Origin: Raineyella antarctica
GTDB taxonomy: Bacteria > Actinomycetota > Actinomycetes > Propionibacteriales > Propionibacteriaceae
Length of the DNA stretch: 64,000 bases
Assembly: GCF_900092135.1 (NCBI RefSeq)
Contig: NZ_FMYF01000002.1
Coordinates: forward strand, 124,001-188,000
Direction of reading: 5' to 3'
Shown: one piece after another, positions 15,689 to 24,705 of the stretch
How the letters are laid out: each line of letters begins with the position of its first letter
How positions within the stretch are numbered: position 1 is the first letter of the stretch
Translations under genes and position numbers: made by a program
The notes under the pieces: generated by a model
The model's input: only the letters and a program-made list of their open reading frames with translations
Databases searched by the model: none
What the model was told of the DNA's origin: nothing

Positions 15689-16600
15689 GTGGGAATGACA
15701 GGGGTGATCATCGCAGTGGTGGCCGTCGCGTGGCTTGCGTTCGGCGTGCCCCAATTCCTGTCCGTGCCGCGGGTGCTGGAGGAGGACATCCCCGACCCCG
15801 CCGACCGGATCGGCGGAGCGGTACGGATCCTGCGCCCCTCCGGGAAGTCCTCGGCGACGCTGGTCAACGGTGGCACCGGACAGGTCACGACCGTGCCGCT
15901 GATCGGCGCCGACGGCGCCCAGTTCAGCACTGCCGAACTCTCGACCCGGCTCACCCGGCGTACCGAACTGGCCCGGCTCCGCCAGATCGAGCAGGCCGCC
16001 GTACGTATCCGCCGCCGCGCGATCGCCGGCGTGCTCGGCATCGACGTGCTGGTCGTCGTCGGCGCGCTGGCCGGCTGGTGGTCCTGGTGGTGGTGCACCG
16101 GTGCGGGTGCCCTGCTGGTCGCCGGCCTGGTGGCGCTGCGGGTCAGCGTGGTGCTGGTGGATCGCGAGATGGACCGCCGGGTCACCGAACTGCGCACCGG
16201 CAACCAGGAGCGCACCCTGGCGATCACCCGGGACGACCTGTTCGAGGGCGCCCCGCCGGCCGAGGTGACCGGCTCCGAAGCAGCCCGGACCTCCCGCGAC
16301 GTCGTCTCCTTCCGCCGTCCGTTGTTCGAGGACGTGCCTTCCCGCCACCTCGCCCCCTCGCTGTGGGAGCCGCTGCCGGTGCCGGCCGAGACGTACGTGC
16401 AGCGCCCGATCGTGGCCCGGACCGTACGGACGATCGACCTGTCCAGCCCTGGCCTGAACGCCGCGATGGACCAGGCCCAGGGCGACCTGCCGGTCACCGC
16501 CGACGGCCGTGACGGGGAACTGGCCGGGGTCGGCGAACTCGACGCACGGGCCATCGAGCGGGCCTCCCGACGGCCGAGGCTGCGGGCCGTGGGCGAGTGA
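15689..16600 (+). CDS. Membrane protein of the GlpR/SepX type (divisome-associated)
   Basis: Protein of 303 residues with an N-terminal transmembrane helix starting at residue 3, a cytoplasmic segment, a Trp-rich hydrophobic pair (about residues 112-152, including a GWWSWWWC run) and a long hydrophilic C-terminus. The topology, and the position directly after moeA, moaC, mog and rimJ, match the actinobacterial GlpR (membrane receptor of gephyrin-like Glp) and Streptomyces SepX. The assignment is by architecture and synteny. GTG 15689 is used; ATG 15695 is an alternative. It is the last gene before tRNA-Ala. Confidence 0.75.
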   Translation: MGMTGVIIAVVAVAWLAFGVPQFLSVPRVLEEDIPDPADRIGGAVRILRPSGKSSATLVNGGTGQVTTVPLIGADGAQFSTAELSTRLTRRTELARLRQIEQAAVRIRRRAIAGVLGIDVLVVVGALAGWWSWWWCTGAGALLVAGLVALRVSVVLVDREMDRRVTELRTGNQERTLAITRDDLFEGAPPAEVTGSEAARTSRDVVSFRRPLFEDVPSRHLAPSLWEPLPVPAETYVQRPIVARTVRTIDLSSPGLNAAMDQAQGDLPVTADGRDGELAGVGELDARAIERASRRPRLRAVGE

Positions 16601-16611
16601 GACCGAGCGGT

Positions 16612-16641
16612 TTGGGACTGGCTCGCGGATGGTGCTAGACT
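16612..16641 (+). promoter_or_regulatory. Promoter of tRNA-Ala
   Basis: A -35-like TTGGGA (16612-16617) and -10 TAGACT (16636-16641) with an 18-bp spacer lie just after the GlpR/SepX stop. The predicted start is about 30 bp before the tRNA. Confidence 0.55.
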
Positions 16642-16678
16642 CCCAAACCTGTCGGGACACCTCGGTGTCCGCCTGACT

Positions 16679-16754
16679 GGGGCATTGGCGCAGTTGGTAG
16701 CGCGTCTCGTTCGCAATGAGAAGGTCAGGGGTTCGAATCCCCTATGCTCCACCA
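16679..16754 (+). tRNA. tRNA-Ala (anticodon CGC)
   Basis: 76 nt including an encoded CCA. The acceptor stem GGGGCAT (16679-16685) pairs with ATGCTCC (16744-16750) and includes the G3-U70 alanine identity pair. The D arm is GCGC/GCGC, the anticodon loop is TTCGCAA, and the T loop TTCGAAT is standard. Confidence 0.96.
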
Positions 16755-16817
16755 GATTCAAGATGTTCGGACTCGTGACCCCAGGACAGAGGTCGGCGAG
16801 GGACTGAACCCCTGAGG

Positions 16818-16850
16818 CGGGCGTTCCGAGTTGCTCGGGACGCCCGTTTT
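16818..16850 (+). terminator. Rho-independent terminator after tRNA-Ala
   Basis: A 13-bp stem with one wobble (16818-16830 with 16834-16846), a TTG loop, and a TTTT run at 16847-16850. It is a classical intrinsic terminator and also faces the 3' end of the minus-strand gene at 16902. Confidence 0.85.
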
Positions 16851-16901
16851 CGTCGTGTGTCGAGGTGATGGGCCTGAGGTGGTCCCCGGTATGGGGGACG
16901 A

Positions 16902-17726
16902 TCAGGAGGGTCGGGAGCACGCGAACATGACGGTGCGGATCCGTCGCTGGGCGAGATTGGCCACCTGATTGGCCGCCATCTGCCCGTACGCGTCGCCGAG
17001 GAAGGCTGCGAAGCTGACCGGTGGTGGTCCGTCTCGTTCGATCCGGGCGCGCACCTGCTGGAACCAAGCCAGGCTCTCCTCCGACGAGTCGACTTCCGAG
17101 ATGACCTGGAAGCCGGCCGCTGCGAGTAGTTCGCGCATCTCCTCGGGCGTGGCGAGAAAGCTGATCGACGGGTCGGTCGCCCACGGCACCGGGTAGCGGA
17201 CGTCGCCGCCCTCGCCCTGCAGAACGTCGTACACGACGAACCTGCCGCCGGGCCGGAGCACTCGGAAGGCTTCGGCGTAGAGCGCCGGCTTGTCGGCTAT
17301 GTTCATCGCGACATGGAGGGTGAGCGCCGCGTCGACGGCCGCTTCGGGAAGTCCGGTAGCCGTTGCGTCCCCGACGCGGAAGTCGGTGCGTTCGGACAGG
17401 CCCGTCCACTCCGAGAGCGCCGTCGCCACCTCGCAGAACTCTGGCGTGAGGTCGACGCCGGTCACCCTGCATCCGGTCAACTCCACGAGCGTCCGTGCGG
17501 GCCCGCCCAACCCGCTGCCCAGGTCCAGCACGTGGGAGTCGGCAGTGAGTGCGAGGGCCTCGACGATTTCCAGCGATGCGGCACGGCCACGGATGTGGAA
17601 CTCGTCCACCGGCGCGAGGTCGGCCGGCCGCAGAGTCCGACGGTCCAGACCGGCCGCGTCCAAGGCGGCGCTGATGGCCCCCACAAGCCCACCGGGGCCG
17701 CTGTAGAACCTCGAGACCTGGCTCAT
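16902..17726 (-). CDS. SAM-dependent methyltransferase, small-molecule N-methyltransferase-like
   Basis: Protein of 274 residues resembling sarcosine/dimethylglycine- and phosphoethanolamine-type methyltransferases. Motif I is VLDLGSGLGGPARTLVELTG, then VTGVDLTPEFCEVA, DFRVGDATATGLPEAAVDAAL, HVAMNIADK and RVLRPGGRFVVYDVL. Start ATG 17726 is chosen because the upstream open frame (to 17873) runs through a divergent promoter zone and has no methyltransferase character. Nearby glycan genes do not reveal the substrate. Confidence 0.82.
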   Translation of the reverse strand: MSQVSRFYSGPGGLVGAISAALDAAGLDRRTLRPADLAPVDEFHIRGRAASLEIVEALALTADSHVLDLGSGLGGPARTLVELTGCRVTGVDLTPEFCEVATALSEWTGLSERTDFRVGDATATGLPEAAVDAALTLHVAMNIADKPALYAEAFRVLRPGGRFVVYDVLQGEGGDVRYPVPWATDPSISFLATPEEMRELLAAAGFQVISEVDSSEESLAWFQQVRARIERDGPPPVSFAAFLGDAYGQMAANQVANLAQRRIRTVMFACSRPS

Positions 17727-17946
17727 GGAATTATTATGACACCGCGTCGCCATGAGGTCGACCGTAGGATCGCAACCTTCTGGGAAGACTCCCCGTCGTG
17801 CCGCGCCGCTCATCCGCAGAGTCGCCGTGGTGGGCGAGCCCCCGGCCGGAAGGGATGGTGCACATCCCGACATCCCGGGTGGTCCTCGAGTCGTCCCGAC
17901 GGCCTCCGGCCGCTGGATGCATGGAGCATCGCGCTAGCGTTAGGAC

Positions 17947-18807
17947 GTGAGCATCGAAATCGTTGACATCCGACGGGAGCCGCGGTCCTACAGCGTGGTC
18001 GTTCCGGCCTACAACGAGGAGTTGTTCATCGGGGACTGCCTCGACTCGCTGAGTCGGCAGGACTTCGCCGGGCCTGTCGAGATCATCGTGGTCGACAACA
18101 ACTCCGACGACGCCACCGCGAGGATCGCGGCCCTTCACGATGCCGTCGTCGTCCACGAACCGTCACCGGGGGTCTGCAACGCTCGCCAGGCCGGCCTCGC
18201 CAGGGCCACCGGCACCATCATCGTCTCCGTGGATGCGGACACCATCTATCCGCCCCACTGGCTCTCGACCATCGACCGGCACTTCGCCTCGGCGGACGAC
18301 GTCGTCGCCGTGGCCGGGCCCCCCGTCTTCCGGGAGGGCCCGGCGTGGGGACGTGTCCTCACCGGGTGGCTCTTCTGGCTGGTGACGGTGATCGAGAGGG
18401 TGAGCGGACGCCTGAGCTACGTCTCGGCGGCCAACCTCGCCTTCCGACGGTCCGCCTTCGGTGGCTACGACACGCAGATGAGCCAGGGCGGCGATGAACT
18501 GGATGTGCTGCGCCAGTTGCGGCCCCACGGCCGTCTCGTCTGGGACGCTGACAATCCGGTGGTGACGTCTCCTCGCCGGATGAGTGCCGGGATGCTCCAC
18601 GGCCTCGTCGTGACCATGCTCTACTACTACGTCGGCGGCTACGTGGTGAACAAGTTGGCGCGGCGCCGGGTGATCGGGACCTACCGGGCCATCAGGACCC
18701 CGTCCCCTGTCCCGGTCCCGCATCGAGCCGATCCTGGCCCGCTGCCGGCTCCGAGGAGACGCCGGATGCTGGTCGCCCCGCGTCGGCGCGACGAGTCGTC
18801 GACGTGA
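17947..18807 (+). CDS. Family 2 glycosyltransferase
   Basis: Protein of 286 residues with a GT-A fold: YSVVVPAYNEELFIGDCLDS at the start, IIVVDNNSDD, then SVDADTIYP carrying the DXD metal motif, and QGGDELDVLRQL as the acceptor loop. Hydrophobic stretches near residues 138-152 and 222-238 suggest membrane association. The GTG start at 17947 has a weak AGGA. It overlaps the next gene, a polysaccharide deacetylase, by 4 bp, so the two likely act on one glycan or glycolipid. Confidence 0.85.
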   Translation: MSIEIVDIRREPRSYSVVVPAYNEELFIGDCLDSLSRQDFAGPVEIIVVDNNSDDATARIAALHDAVVVHEPSPGVCNARQAGLARATGTIIVSVDADTIYPPHWLSTIDRHFASADDVVAVAGPPVFREGPAWGRVLTGWLFWLVTVIERVSGRLSYVSAANLAFRRSAFGGYDTQMSQGGDELDVLRQLRPHGRLVWDADNPVVTSPRRMSAGMLHGLVVTMLYYYVGGYVVNKLARRRVIGTYRAIRTPSPVPVPHRADPGPLPAPRRRRMLVAPRRRDESST

Positions 18808-19520
18808 GAACGGCTGCCGGCATGGGCGTCGGTGCCGGCGCCCTCTCTGCCGCCGCCCTCACCTACTGGGTCAGGATGTCCTCCTGGTCGCAGCGCCTGG
18901 GGCCGTTCCCTTGGCACGTGGAGACCGACCGGCGGGTCGTCGCCCTCACCTTCGACGATGGTCCCAACGAGCCCTACACCTCGCAACTGGCGGACCTCTT
19001 CGTGGAGCGGGGCGTCCACGCCACGTTCTTCCAGGTGGGGCTGAACGTCAAGGCCTTCCCGGACGCCACCCGGCGCCTGCTGGCTGACGGGCACGAGATC
19101 GGCAACCACTCCTGGAGCCACGACTTCACGCGTTGCCTTCGCGACTCCGTGATGGCCGACGAGATCCTCCGTACCCAGGACCTGCAGGAGGAGATCACCG
19201 GGCAGCGGCCCACGCTCTACCGGCCGCCCTGGCTGTGGCGTTCACGGGGATTGTTCCGGACCCTCCGGGAACAGGGGCTCACCCCCGTCTCGGGGGAGTT
19301 CGCACACGAATTCGAGCCGTTCCAGATCCCCGCCGCGTGGACCGCGCGCCGGGCGCTGGGGCGTGCGTCTCCGGGGAAGATCCTGATCTTCCACGACGGC
19401 TACGACATCCGTGGGGGCGACCACACCCAGACGGTCCGCGCCGTGCAGCTGACGGTCGATCGGCTCCGTGACGCCGGGTACGAGTTCGTCACCGTGCCCG
19501 AGCTCCTGGCGCTGGGGTGA
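18804..19520 (+). CDS. Polysaccharide deacetylase (NodB domain)
   Basis: Carbohydrate esterase 4 family enzyme of 238 residues. The metal and catalytic motifs are LTFDDGPNEPYTSQL (catalytic Asp and metal Asp), GHEIGNHSWSH (two metal His), LYRPPW and LIFHDGYD. The N-terminal hydrophobic segment with a GAGALSAAALTYW stretch may be a signal anchor, placing the enzyme outside the membrane. Its GTG start is coupled to the glycosyltransferase stop by 4 bp. Confidence 0.88.
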   Translation: MRTAAGMGVGAGALSAAALTYWVRMSSWSQRLGPFPWHVETDRRVVALTFDDGPNEPYTSQLADLFVERGVHATFFQVGLNVKAFPDATRRLLADGHEIGNHSWSHDFTRCLRDSVMADEILRTQDLQEEITGQRPTLYRPPWLWRSRGLFRTLREQGLTPVSGEFAHEFEPFQIPAAWTARRALGRASPGKILIFHDGYDIRGGDHTQTVRAVQLTVDRLRDAGYEFVTVPELLALG

Positions 19521-19539
19521 AGGCCTACGTCGGACCGGC

Positions 19540-19860
19540 TCAGCCCTGGACCGGACCCTGCTCGTACGGCCGCCCCTCGGCTGCCCACTCGTTCATGCCG
19601 CCCTCGACGTTGACCACGTCGTAGCCGGCCGCCTCCAGCGCCTCGACGGCGCGCAGCGAGCGGATCCCGGCCGCGCACAGCACGTACGTGGTGGTGTCCG
19701 GGTCGATCTCCGTGGCGCGAGCCGGGATCTCGGCGAGCGGGATCAGCTTCGCGCCGGGCAGGTGGGCCTGCTCGTACTCGTACGGTTCACGGACGTCGAC
19801 CACTGGCGCACCGGCGGCGTACGCCTCGGCGAAGGCTGCGATATCGATCTGCTTGGGCAT
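19540..19860 (-). CDS. Rhodanese-like sulfurtransferase domain protein
   Basis: A single rhodanese domain of 106 residues. [24 protein letters not shown] is the CDC25-like start, the active-site loop LCAAGIRS contains the catalytic Cys, and [13 protein letters not shown] closes the domain. Such proteins carry persulfide sulfur. It is convergent with the deacetylase and divergent from fumC, about 1.8 kb from the sulfur-relay operon at 21.6-23.8 kb. Confidence 0.9.
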   Translation of the reverse strand: MPKQIDIAAFAEAYAAGAPVVDVREPYEYEQAHLPGAKLIPLAEIPARATEIDPDTTTYVLCAAGIRSLRAVEALEAAGYDVVNVEGGMNEWAAEGRPYEQGPVQG

Positions 19861-19943
19861 GTCCCGAGCGTAGGCCGGGTCCGGCCGTACGCGGAAGCCC
19901 CGGGGTGCTGGCCGGGAGGGGGACCAGGGGAGAGACTGGTCCC

Positions 19944-21341
<1,398 letters not shown>

Positions 21342-21482
21342 GACCCTCCTGGCACGCCGGGGCGGGCCGGGCCGGGCACCGCCCGTACGCTTCGGCGCCG
21401 TCCGGGGCTCTCGGCGCCGTCCCCGGCGCTGCTGTCGAGGTCCGCGTTGCTCGGATTCGTGGTGGCTCGCGCCCGCGGGCGC

Positions 21483-21530
21483 TCCACTTCTTGATCGTGC
21501 ACTGTCTGCGGTACACGATCAAGAAGTGGA
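21483..21530. repeat. 17-bp perfect inverted repeat between fumC and dsrE
   Basis: The arm starting CCACTTCTTGATCGTG (left arm 21483-21499) has a perfect complement at 21514-21530 around a 14-nt loop. It is much more AT-rich than its surroundings and lies between two convergent genes. It may be a bidirectional terminator or a dispersed palindromic repeat. Only this copy is visible in the window. Confidence 0.7.
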
Positions 21531-21623
21531 ACCGGCCCGGACGCGACCTCAGGCGAGGAACCTGGGCGACGCGAGAAGCCCGGGCCCACGCAAGGCGGGA
21601 CCCGGGCGAGCTCGAGGCGGCTC

Positions 21624-22259
21624 TCAGACGAAGATGACCTGGGCGCCCTCGCTGATCACGATGAAGTCCGAGGCGGAGATCACGCCCTCGCAGGCGGGGT
21701 GCAGGTCCGCCTCGATCATCTTGTACATGTCGAAGGTCAGCTTGCAGGCGTAGAAGTGCGCGCCGGCCGCCGCCATCATGTCGAGGAACTCCGGGATCTC
21801 CGGGATGTCCTCGGCCTCCATCATCTGCTTCATCTGTCGGGTGGCGAGCGTGGTCATGCCGGGCAGGCCGCCGAGTTGCTGGGGCAGCGAGTGGTGCTCC
21901 GCCCCGGCCCTGATCTTGCCCAGCTCGGGCATGTGCATCGCGGTGTTGCCGGTCATCGTGTAGCGCAGCTTGTGGTTGAGCTTGGTGTTCAGGATGTCCA
22001 GGCCCCAGAAGGTGAAGAAGATGTGCACCTCGGCACCCTCGCTGAGGGCGGCGTTGCCCATGATCAGCGCGGGGTAGGCCATGTCGAGGTTGCCCTTGGA
22101 GCAGATGAAGGCGATCTTGCGCGGCCCGGCGTACGCCGGGGCGCCCCCGGCGACGACCTCGCCGGTGGCCGTCGTGGTCGTCGTGGTGGCCCCGGAGCGG
22201 GGACCGAAGTTCGGCATGATGAAGCCGGCGGGAATGTCCACCGCTGTTGTGGAAGTCAT
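21624..22259 (-). CDS. DsrE/DsrF-like sulfur-relay family protein
   Basis: Protein of 211 residues. After a Thr/Ala-rich N-terminus it has the DsrE_2-type core: KIAFICSKGNLDMAYPALIMGNAALSEG, then HIFFTFWGLDILNTK, and near the end FYACKLTFDMY with a candidate persulfide Cys, closing in DFIVISEGAQVIFV. It is the last gene of the operon SQR-like oxidoreductase, DsrC/TusE-like, DsrE-like, which suggests handling of protein-bound persulfide from sulfide oxidation. Confidence 0.85.
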   Translation of the reverse strand: MTSTTAVDIPAGFIMPNFGPRSGATTTTTTATGEVVAGGAPAYAGPRKIAFICSKGNLDMAYPALIMGNAALSEGAEVHIFFTFWGLDILNTKLNHKLRYTMTGNTAMHMPELGKIRAGAEHHSLPQQLGGLPGMTTLATRQMKQMMEAEDIPEIPEFLDMMAAAGAHFYACKLTFDMYKMIEADLHPACEGVISASDFIVISEGAQVIFV

Positions 22260-22271
22260 GGTGGGGATCTC

Positions 22272-22586
22272 CTAGACGCAGCCGACGGGCTTGGGGAGGC
22301 CGGCGAGCCACGCCATCTTCTTGGCAGGCTTTCCGGGGAAGAGGCGGTACAGCTCCTTGATGTCGAAGCCGCCCACGGTCTGCATCCTGCGCAGCGTGGG
22401 GGTGACCCCGGTCTTCGCGGAGTCCTCGCGCATGAAGCGGATGGGGGCCCAGTGCGCCTCGTCCATCTCGATGTCGATGAACCGGGCCAGGTCGGTGGCC
22501 AGATCCTCGCTCCACTCGTCGCGATTGGTGAAGAAGCCCTCGTCGTTCACCTGGAACGTACGGTCCTTCAGGGTGTTGGTGGGCAC
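22272..22586 (-). CDS. DsrC/TusE-family sulfur carrier-like protein
   Basis: DsrC-fold protein of 104 residues: GFFTNRDEWSEDLATDLARF, then HWAPIRFMREDSAKTGVTP and the C-terminal arm GLPKPVGCV, whose penultimate Cys is the sulfur-carrying residue. The second Cys of true DsrC, about ten residues earlier, is absent: that stretch reads PGKPAKKMAWLAGLP. It therefore resembles TusE-type or regulatory paralogues that carry one Cys. The GTG start is 1 bp after the oxidoreductase stop. Confidence 0.87.
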   Translation of the reverse strand: MPTNTLKDRTFQVNDEGFFTNRDEWSEDLATDLARFIDIEMDEAHWAPIRFMREDSAKTGVTPTLRRMQTVGGFDIKELYRLFPGKPAKKMAWLAGLPKPVGCV

Positions 22587-22587
22587 G

Positions 22588-23826
22588 TCACTTCTCCTCG
22601 TGCTTGCCGGCCATCGACATCAGCGTCGGGACGGGCAGTTTGTGGCCGGGCATCAGCATTCGCCAGTAGATCTGCTCGAAGGCTAGCTTGCCCATGTGGT
22701 TGATCCGGGAGCGGCCCAGCAGCTTCATCGGCCCGACGACGGGCAGCGGGAACGTCCCGGTCAGCGGCTGGGTGTCGTAGTTGAAGTCCAGTAGCAGCGC
22801 CTGGCCGCGACCCGACTCGACGAAGCAGTTCGCGTGCCCGTCGAACTCGTTCGGCATCGGCTTGCCCTGGACGAGGGCCAGGAAGTTCGGGATGAAGGTC
22901 TCCACCGCGAAGTGCGCCACCGCACCGGCCTTGGAGGTCGGGATGTTGCTGGCATCGCCCAGTACGAAGATGTTGTCGTACGTGGTGGAGCGCAGCGTCT
23001 TCTTGTCGACCGGGATGAAACCACTTTCGTCCCCCAGACCTGAGTCGAACACGAACTGCTGCCCGGTGTTCAGCGGGATGGTGACCAGCAGGTCGAAGGG
23101 CAGCTCGCGGCCGTCGTACGACACCATGACCTGGCGGTCGTTGTCGATGCTCTCCACCGCGAAGTCCGAGGCCAGCCGGATCGAGCGTTCGGTGAGCAGG
23201 TTGCCGAGCTCGCGGGAGGCGACCGGCTTGGTGAACGCCCCGTCCAGCGGCGTCACATACGTGATGTCGACCTTGTGCCGGATCCCGCGCTTGCGGAAGT
23301 AGTCCTCGGCGAGGAAGACGAACTCCAGCGGGGCCACCGGGCACTTGATCGGCATGTCGGTGATGTGCACCAGCAGCTTGCCGCCCTCGAACTTCTCCAG
23401 CGCATCGTGCAGCGCCGTGGCGCCCTCGAGCGTGTAGAAGTCGAAGACCTTCTTGTGCCAGAGGGAGCCGTCGGCCATGCCGGGCGTCAGGTCGGGGCGC
23501 GGCTGGGTGCCGGAGGCGATCAGCAGCCAGTCGTAGCCGAGCACCTGGCCGTTCTCCAGGTCGACCTCGTTCTCCTCGGGGCGCACCTTGCGGATGCCGC
23601 TCTGGATGAAGTCGACGCCCTTGGGGAGGTAGTGGGTGCGCGGCTTGGTCACCTGCTGCGGCTTGTACATCCCGAAGGGGATGAACAGGTAGCCCGGCTG
23701 GTACTGGTGGGCATTGTCGCGGTCCACGATGGTGATGGACCACTCGTTGTCTGCGAGCTCGCGACGCAGGTGGTTCGCGAGCATCGTGCCGGCAGTGCCG
23801 GCACCGAGGATGAGGAGGCGTCTCAT
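22588..23826 (-). CDS. FAD-dependent oxidoreductase, sulfide:quinone oxidoreductase-like
   Basis: Flavoprotein of 412 residues. The FAD-binding LLILGAGTAGTMLANHL begins at residue 4, LLIASGTQPRPDLTPGM is the second dinucleotide segment, and NIFVLGDASNIPTSKAGAVAHF binds the flavin. Cys occurs at IKCPVAPLEF, the usual SQR position, and at HANCFVES; there is no third catalytic Cys, so it is a variant of the family. ATG 23826 starts the Rossmann motif directly. The operon and the CsoR/CstR-like dyad 11 bp upstream support a sulfide or persulfide role. Confidence 0.85.
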   Translation of the reverse strand: MRRLLILGAGTAGTMLANHLRRELADNEWSITIVDRDNAHQYQPGYLFIPFGMYKPQQVTKPRTHYLPKGVDFIQSGIRKVRPEENEVDLENGQVLGYDWLLIASGTQPRPDLTPGMADGSLWHKKVFDFYTLEGATALHDALEKFEGGKLLVHITDMPIKCPVAPLEFVFLAEDYFRKRGIRHKVDITYVTPLDGAFTKPVASRELGNLLTERSIRLASDFAVESIDNDRQVMVSYDGRELPFDLLVTIPLNTGQQFVFDSGLGDESGFIPVDKKTLRSTTYDNIFVLGDASNIPTSKAGAVAHFAVETFIPNFLALVQGKPMPNEFDGHANCFVESGRGQALLLDFNYDTQPLTGTFPLPVVGPMKLLGRSRINHMGKLAFEQIYWRMLMPGHKLPVPTLMSMAGKHEEK

Positions 23827-23836
23827 GCCTACGACG

Positions 23837-23852
23837 ATACCCATACGGGTAT
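23837..23852. promoter_or_regulatory. CsoR/CstR-type operator dyad upstream of the sulfur operon
   Basis: ATACCC-ATAC-GGGTAT is a dyad of the form used by CsoR-superfamily repressors (copper-sensing CsoR, persulfide-sensing CstR). It sits 11 bp before the ATG of the SQR-like gene. Given the sulfur genes it controls, persulfide sensing is the better guess. No such repressor gene is in the window. Confidence 0.6.
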
Positions 23853-23956
23853 GGGATTACTACAGTCGCCGTAGATCAGTGGTGTGAGAAGGGTCATGCA
23901 GGGAGTGACACAGGTCGGACCTCCTGTGGGCGGTCAACGCAGGCGGCACCCGGGGG

Positions 23957-24667
23957 TTACCGGGCGGTGTCGTACGACCCCGGCGGCACCGCGGGTGAGC
24001 CCGCCGGCATCGCGAGCGGTGAGTCCAGGATGTGCCGGGTCATCGCCGCCTCGGCTCCCTCGGCATCGCGCCGGCGGATCGCGTCGAGGACCTCGCGGTG
24101 GCCGCGGTTGCGCTCGGCCAGGTGCCCGCTGAAGCCGCTCCCGTGGGTGGCGATCATGAAGTCGCTGAGGTCCCAGAGGCGCTGGCTGATGTCTGCCGCC
24201 AGTGGCGCGGCGGACATCCGGTGGATCAGGGTGTGGATCGCCCGGTTCTGGGGGACATGCGCCGACCGGCCCGAGTCGTCGGTCGCGCCCGGCAGGGCGT
24301 CGATCGAGTCGCACAACTGGTCCAACTCGGCGAGCTGGGCGTCGGTCCGGGTGAGGGCCGCACGGTAGGCCATCCCTCCCTCGGTGCGGGCGAAGATCCA
24401 GAAGAACGTCGCCACGTCCTCGGGCGAGAAGCTGCTCACCCGTACGCCGACCTGGGGCTGGATCTCCACCAACCGGTCCGCGGCCAGGGTGTGCAGGGCC
24501 TCCATCACCGGCTGCTTGCTGACCTGGTACTCCTCGCGCAGCTTGACCACGGTGATCGCCTCGCCGGCGGAGTACCGCCCGGCCAGGAGGTCCGCCTTGA
24601 GCTGCTCGTAGACCTGGCGGGCCAGTCGACCGCCGATCGCGGAGCCTCGGCCTGCAGGGGGGAACAT
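23957..24667 (-). CDS. GntR-family transcriptional regulator (FCD type)
   Basis: Regulator of 236 residues. The winged helix (RLARQVYEQLKADLLAGRYS, then KLREEYQVSKQPVMEALHTL) is followed by a helical FadR-C/FCD effector domain with the FFWIFARTEGGMAYRAAL and HTLIHRMS segments; the His in the latter and a later His may bind metal. ATG 24667 has AGGA 8 bp upstream; GTG 24688 is an alternative. It follows the ring monooxygenase gene on the same strand, so it may regulate that catabolic unit. Confidence 0.85.
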   Translation of the reverse strand: MFPPAGRGSAIGGRLARQVYEQLKADLLAGRYSAGEAITVVKLREEYQVSKQPVMEALHTLAADRLVEIQPQVGVRVSSFSPEDVATFFWIFARTEGGMAYRAALTRTDAQLAELDQLCDSIDALPGATDDSGRSAHVPQNRAIHTLIHRMSAAPLAADISQRLWDLSDFMIATHGSGFSGHLAERNRGHREVLDAIRRRDAEGAEAAMTRHILDSPLAMPAGSPAVPPGSYDTAR

Positions 24668-24705
24668 GCGCTGGATCCTATCGTTCACCCCTGCACCCGA
24701 GACTC

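Noticed and set aside
14389-17472. Open frame of over 1000 codons on the minus strand
   Set aside because: It runs antisense through mog, rimJ, glpR and tRNA-Ala and has no domain; high GC content makes such shadow frames common.
16679-19530. Genomic island integrated at tRNA-Ala
   Set aside because: The tRNA is intact, but no repeat of its 3' end was found downstream and there is no integrase; the following genes have ordinary composition.
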